Positions 5,256 through 5,798 of a stretch of DNA of 5,798 bases are shown here, piece after piece (positions within the stretch are counted from its first letter, which is position 1; each line of letters opens with the position of its first letter). The stretch lies in contig JAUWEO010000120.1 of NCBI GenBank assembly GCA_030608245.1, positions 1-5,798 on the forward strand, written 5' to 3'. The notes beneath the pieces were generated by a model. It ran no database searches and was not told the DNA's origin. It was given only the letters and a program-made list of their open reading frames with translations. This stretch comes from Candidatus Latescibacterota bacterium (lineage in GTDB: Bacteria > Latescibacterota > MVCY01). The position numbers were made by a program, and so were the translations under genes.

Positions 5256-5798
5256 TCATTCATATTCCTTAGCTACCTGGATAAACGCCTCTATATTCTC
5301 TCTGGGGGTGCCTCGGCAGATTTCAGTGTATATCTCAGGGGCACCTTCCTCCACAGCCTGGACATATTTGGCCCGAATGCTTTCTGGGGTGCCCTGCATC
5401 ATGTCCTGGGAGGTCTTAAGATTAAAGCTGAATGGAATCTGCGGGATTTCCTCTACAAGGTCCCGCACCTCCAAATATTGATCACAGCCAGGGTCATAAT
5501 GGGTTACCCCAAGTTCGGGCAGGAACTTGAGGTGCCCCTTTCTCAACAGCTCAGAATGAAGGCGACTCCCTTCTTTTCCGAAGGCATCATAGATCTGCTT
5601 CTGGTAAGGAAAGGCGAACTCCTGGTATTGATCAGGGGAAAGCATGCCCGAGAAATCGTCCGCTATGCCTGTGCTGCGGATCGGCTTTCCGGTGACTTTC
5701 TCTATTGTCCTGCGAATAAGAAAAGATGCCTCGGTAACCAACTCCAAAAGTTTGTGCATCTCTTTGGGATGCAGAAAAATGTCCACAAAGAAATCCTG
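5256..5798 (-). CDS. URO-D superfamily protein, C-terminal part (corrinoid methyltransferase-like); 5' end outside window
   Basis: The visible 180 residues match the C-terminal half of the uroporphyrinogen decarboxylase superfamily, which includes the MtaA/MtbA/CmuA-type methyltransferases acting on corrinoid proteins. Family landmarks are DDFSGMLSPDQYQEFAFPY (about 47-65), LHSELL (80-85), THYDPGCDQYLE (99-110) and CRGTPRENIEAF (161-172). Full members have roughly 340-380 residues, so about half is missing. A GTG at 5784-5786 is an internal Val, not the start: QDFF precedes it in frame to the window edge. In zinc methyltransferases of the family the ligands form His-x-Cys with a second Cys some 75-80 residues later; here I see His81-Ser-Glu83 and Cys161, so the first Cys is replaced by Glu. 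The neighbouring ferredoxin and RACo-like genes favour a methyltransferase or demethylase over heme synthesis. Substrate unknown. Confidence 0.88.
   Translation of the reverse strand, partial: QDFFVDIFLHPKEMHKLLELVTEASFLIRRTIEKVTGKPIRSTGIADDFSGMLSPDQYQEFAFPYQKQIYDAFGKEGSRLHSELLRKGHLKFLPELGVTHYDPGCDQYLEVRDLVEEIPQIPFSFNLKTSQDMMQGTPESIRAKYVQAVEEGAPEIYTEICRGTPRENIEAFIQVAKEYE

Noticed and set aside
5784..5786. GTG as the start of the URO-D family gene
   Set aside because: The frame continues upstream to the window edge with family-like residues (QDFF before VDIFLHP), and the protein would lack half the fold.

Overview
The window looks like chromosomal DNA from an anaerobic, probably diderm bacterium of moderate GC content. 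The anaerobe inference rests on a corrinoid-type gene set: a URO-D family protein, a 2[4Fe-4S] ferredoxin and a RACo-like [2Fe-2S]/ASKHA reductive activator. A lipoprotein with Ala at position +2 hints at an outer membrane. I cannot name a phylum from the sequence. All confidently called genes lie on the minus strand, so transcription runs from high to low coordinates.

Layout in transcription order. (1) 5256-5798: the C-terminal half of a URO-D family protein, cut by the window edge. (2) 5046-5219: a 57-residue ferredoxin starting 36 bases after the URO-D stop, with a strong ribosome binding site. (3) 4766-5045: a 280-base gene-free gap holding a repeat element (4785-4973) and a 9-bp tandem triplet. 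(4) 3113-4765: the RACo-like activator. (5) 2930-3112: a gap carrying a perfect 15-bp-stem palindrome. (6) 2042-2926: a CehA/McbA-type PHP-domain metal hydrolase. (7) 1855-2042: a compact element with imperfect terminal inverted repeats, resembling a MITE. (8) 1027-1809: a lipoprotein of unknown family. (9) 935-1026: a gap carrying the second identical copy of the palindrome. (10) 92-934: a TauE/SafE-family membrane permease with a GTG start. The first 103 bases may hold the tail of a converging plus-strand gene, but this is weak.

How the genes could work together: the URO-D protein would act as a methyltransferase or demethylase towards a corrinoid protein, which is not in the window. RACo-like proteins rescue inactive Co(II) corrinoid by ATP-dependent reduction to Co(I), and the small ferredoxin is a plausible electron donor. 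The PHP hydrolase, lipoprotein and permease have no proven link to this pathway.

The least explained part of the window is its repeat content. Four of the gaps between genes are occupied by palindromes or inverted-repeat elements, and two of these share an 8-base motif family (ACGCAAAG / ACACAGAG-like).
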